This document shows, one piece after another, positions 24,870 through 25,274 of a stretch of 25,274 nucleotides of DNA; within the stretch, counting starts at the first letter, position 1; every line of letters begins with the position of its first letter. A model generated the notes under the pieces. It did no database searches, was not told where the DNA came from, and saw only the letters and a list, made by a program, of their open reading frames with translations. The DNA is taken from positions 1 through 25,274 of the forward strand of contig JAAUSP010000031.1 of the NCBI GenBank assembly GCA_012032575.1. The letters are read 5' to 3'. Origin of the DNA: Anaerolineales bacterium. Its GTDB lineage: Bacteria > Chloroflexota > Anaerolineae > 4572-78 > J111. The position numbers and the translations under genes are program-made.

Positions 24870-24904
24870 AAAACGCCCGGCCAAAACAGCGCCGGGCGTT
24901 TTTT
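24870..24904 (-). terminator. Rho-independent terminator of the FGE-type gene
   Basis: AAAAACGCCCGGC (24870-24882) and GCCGGGCGTTTTT (24892-24904) form a perfect 13-bp stem with a 9-nt loop, 24 nt beyond the stop at 24929. The flanking A and T runs allow it to work on both strands. Confidence 0.88.
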
Positions 24905-24928
24905 ATGCGATATCAGGGTAAAATAACC

Positions 24929-25274
24929 TTACTTGGCGTCGCGGGCGCAGCGGAAACCGATGTCGTCGTTGGCGCTGGTAGCGGGAGGTCCGGCGTTGCG
25001 GTTGTAAGTGGTGACCAGTTCGCCGTCTTCACCGTCAAACCAGCCGCCGCCCCGGTTAACTTTATTCTCAGTGCCAAAGAAAGGATCGGCATCGGCGGCA
25101 GCGCCGGGATAGGCCACAAAGTCATCAGCGGTCCATTCGCGCACATTGCCGGCCATGTCTTCTACACCAAAGGGGCTGGCACCCGCGCCAAAGCTGCCCA
25201 CGGCAGTGGTCCCGCGAATACCGCCCTCGTAAAAGTTGCCGTTTTCCGGCACAAAGTCGTTACCCCAGGGATAA
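24929..25274 (-). CDS. Formylglycine-generating-enzyme (FGE-sulfatase) domain protein, C-terminal part
   Basis: The frame is open from the right edge to the stop at 24929. It reads YPWGN at the edge, then FYEGGIRGTTAVGSF, GVEDMAGNVREWTAD, NRGGGWFDG and DIGFRCARD. This is the characteristic C-terminal core of the FGE/SUMF1 fold, shared by true formylglycine-generating enzymes and by many diverse C-type-lectin-like domains that bind or modify other substrates. The active-site cysteine pair of genuine FGE is not visible in this portion, so activity on sulfatases should not be assumed. The N-terminus, any signal peptide and any fused kinase lie outside the window. Confidence 0.85.
   Translation of the reverse strand, partial: YPWGNDFVPENGNFYEGGIRGTTAVGSFGAGASPFGVEDMAGNVREWTADDFVAYPGAAADADPFFGTENKVNRGGGWFDGEDGELVTTYNRNAGPPATSANDDIGFRCARDAK

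Overview
The window looks like a chromosomal segment of an uncultured member of the Chloroflexota, probably near Anaerolineae. This is inferred from moderate GC content, the protein families present (CpXC zinc protein, AfsK-like propeller kinase, VC1184-type aminotransferase, divergent PRPP synthetase) and the intergenic style, not from a marker gene. No rRNA, tRNA, CRISPR array, phage gene, transposase or known defence system was seen.

Layout. 1-2522, minus strand: hisS, nadK and the start of a TPR protein, codirectional. 2716-3351, plus: a small metallophosphoesterase. 3380-10146, minus: a signalling island read from right to left as an AfsK-like Ser/Thr kinase with a beta-propeller, a PP2C phosphatase, a J-domain/vWA fusion, a zinc-ribbon/FHA protein, an 82-aa orphan and a CpXC zinc protein. 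This is a complete write/erase/read set for protein phosphorylation with a vWA/chaperone scaffold, and it is the most interesting coding system here. 10395-17100, plus: a lone receiver protein with its own promoter and terminator, polyphosphate kinase, glucokinase, a class V aminotransferase, a four-helix membrane protein and PRPP synthetase. 17176-19308, minus: a chemoreceptor. 19560-21711, plus: a methyltransferase and a GAF histidine kinase. 21724-25274: an FAD oxidoreductase (minus), an 83-aa protein (plus), an amidohydrolase (minus) and a partial formylglycine-generating-type enzyme (minus).

Two cross-cutting observations. First, five otherwise intact genes (nadK, hisS, the kinase, the aminotransferase, the amidohydrolase) carry six frame breaks. 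Each is repaired by a one-base change, nearly always in a homopolymer, and the repaired lengths are whole codons of family-typical size. This points to consensus errors rather than pseudogenes. Second, many gaps between genes hold an imperfect palindrome built from degenerate tandem 7-mers. The primary sequence differs from element to element while the architecture is shared, and several elements begin on or within a few bases of a stop codon. They behave like a family of gene-end structures that ordinary annotation would miss.
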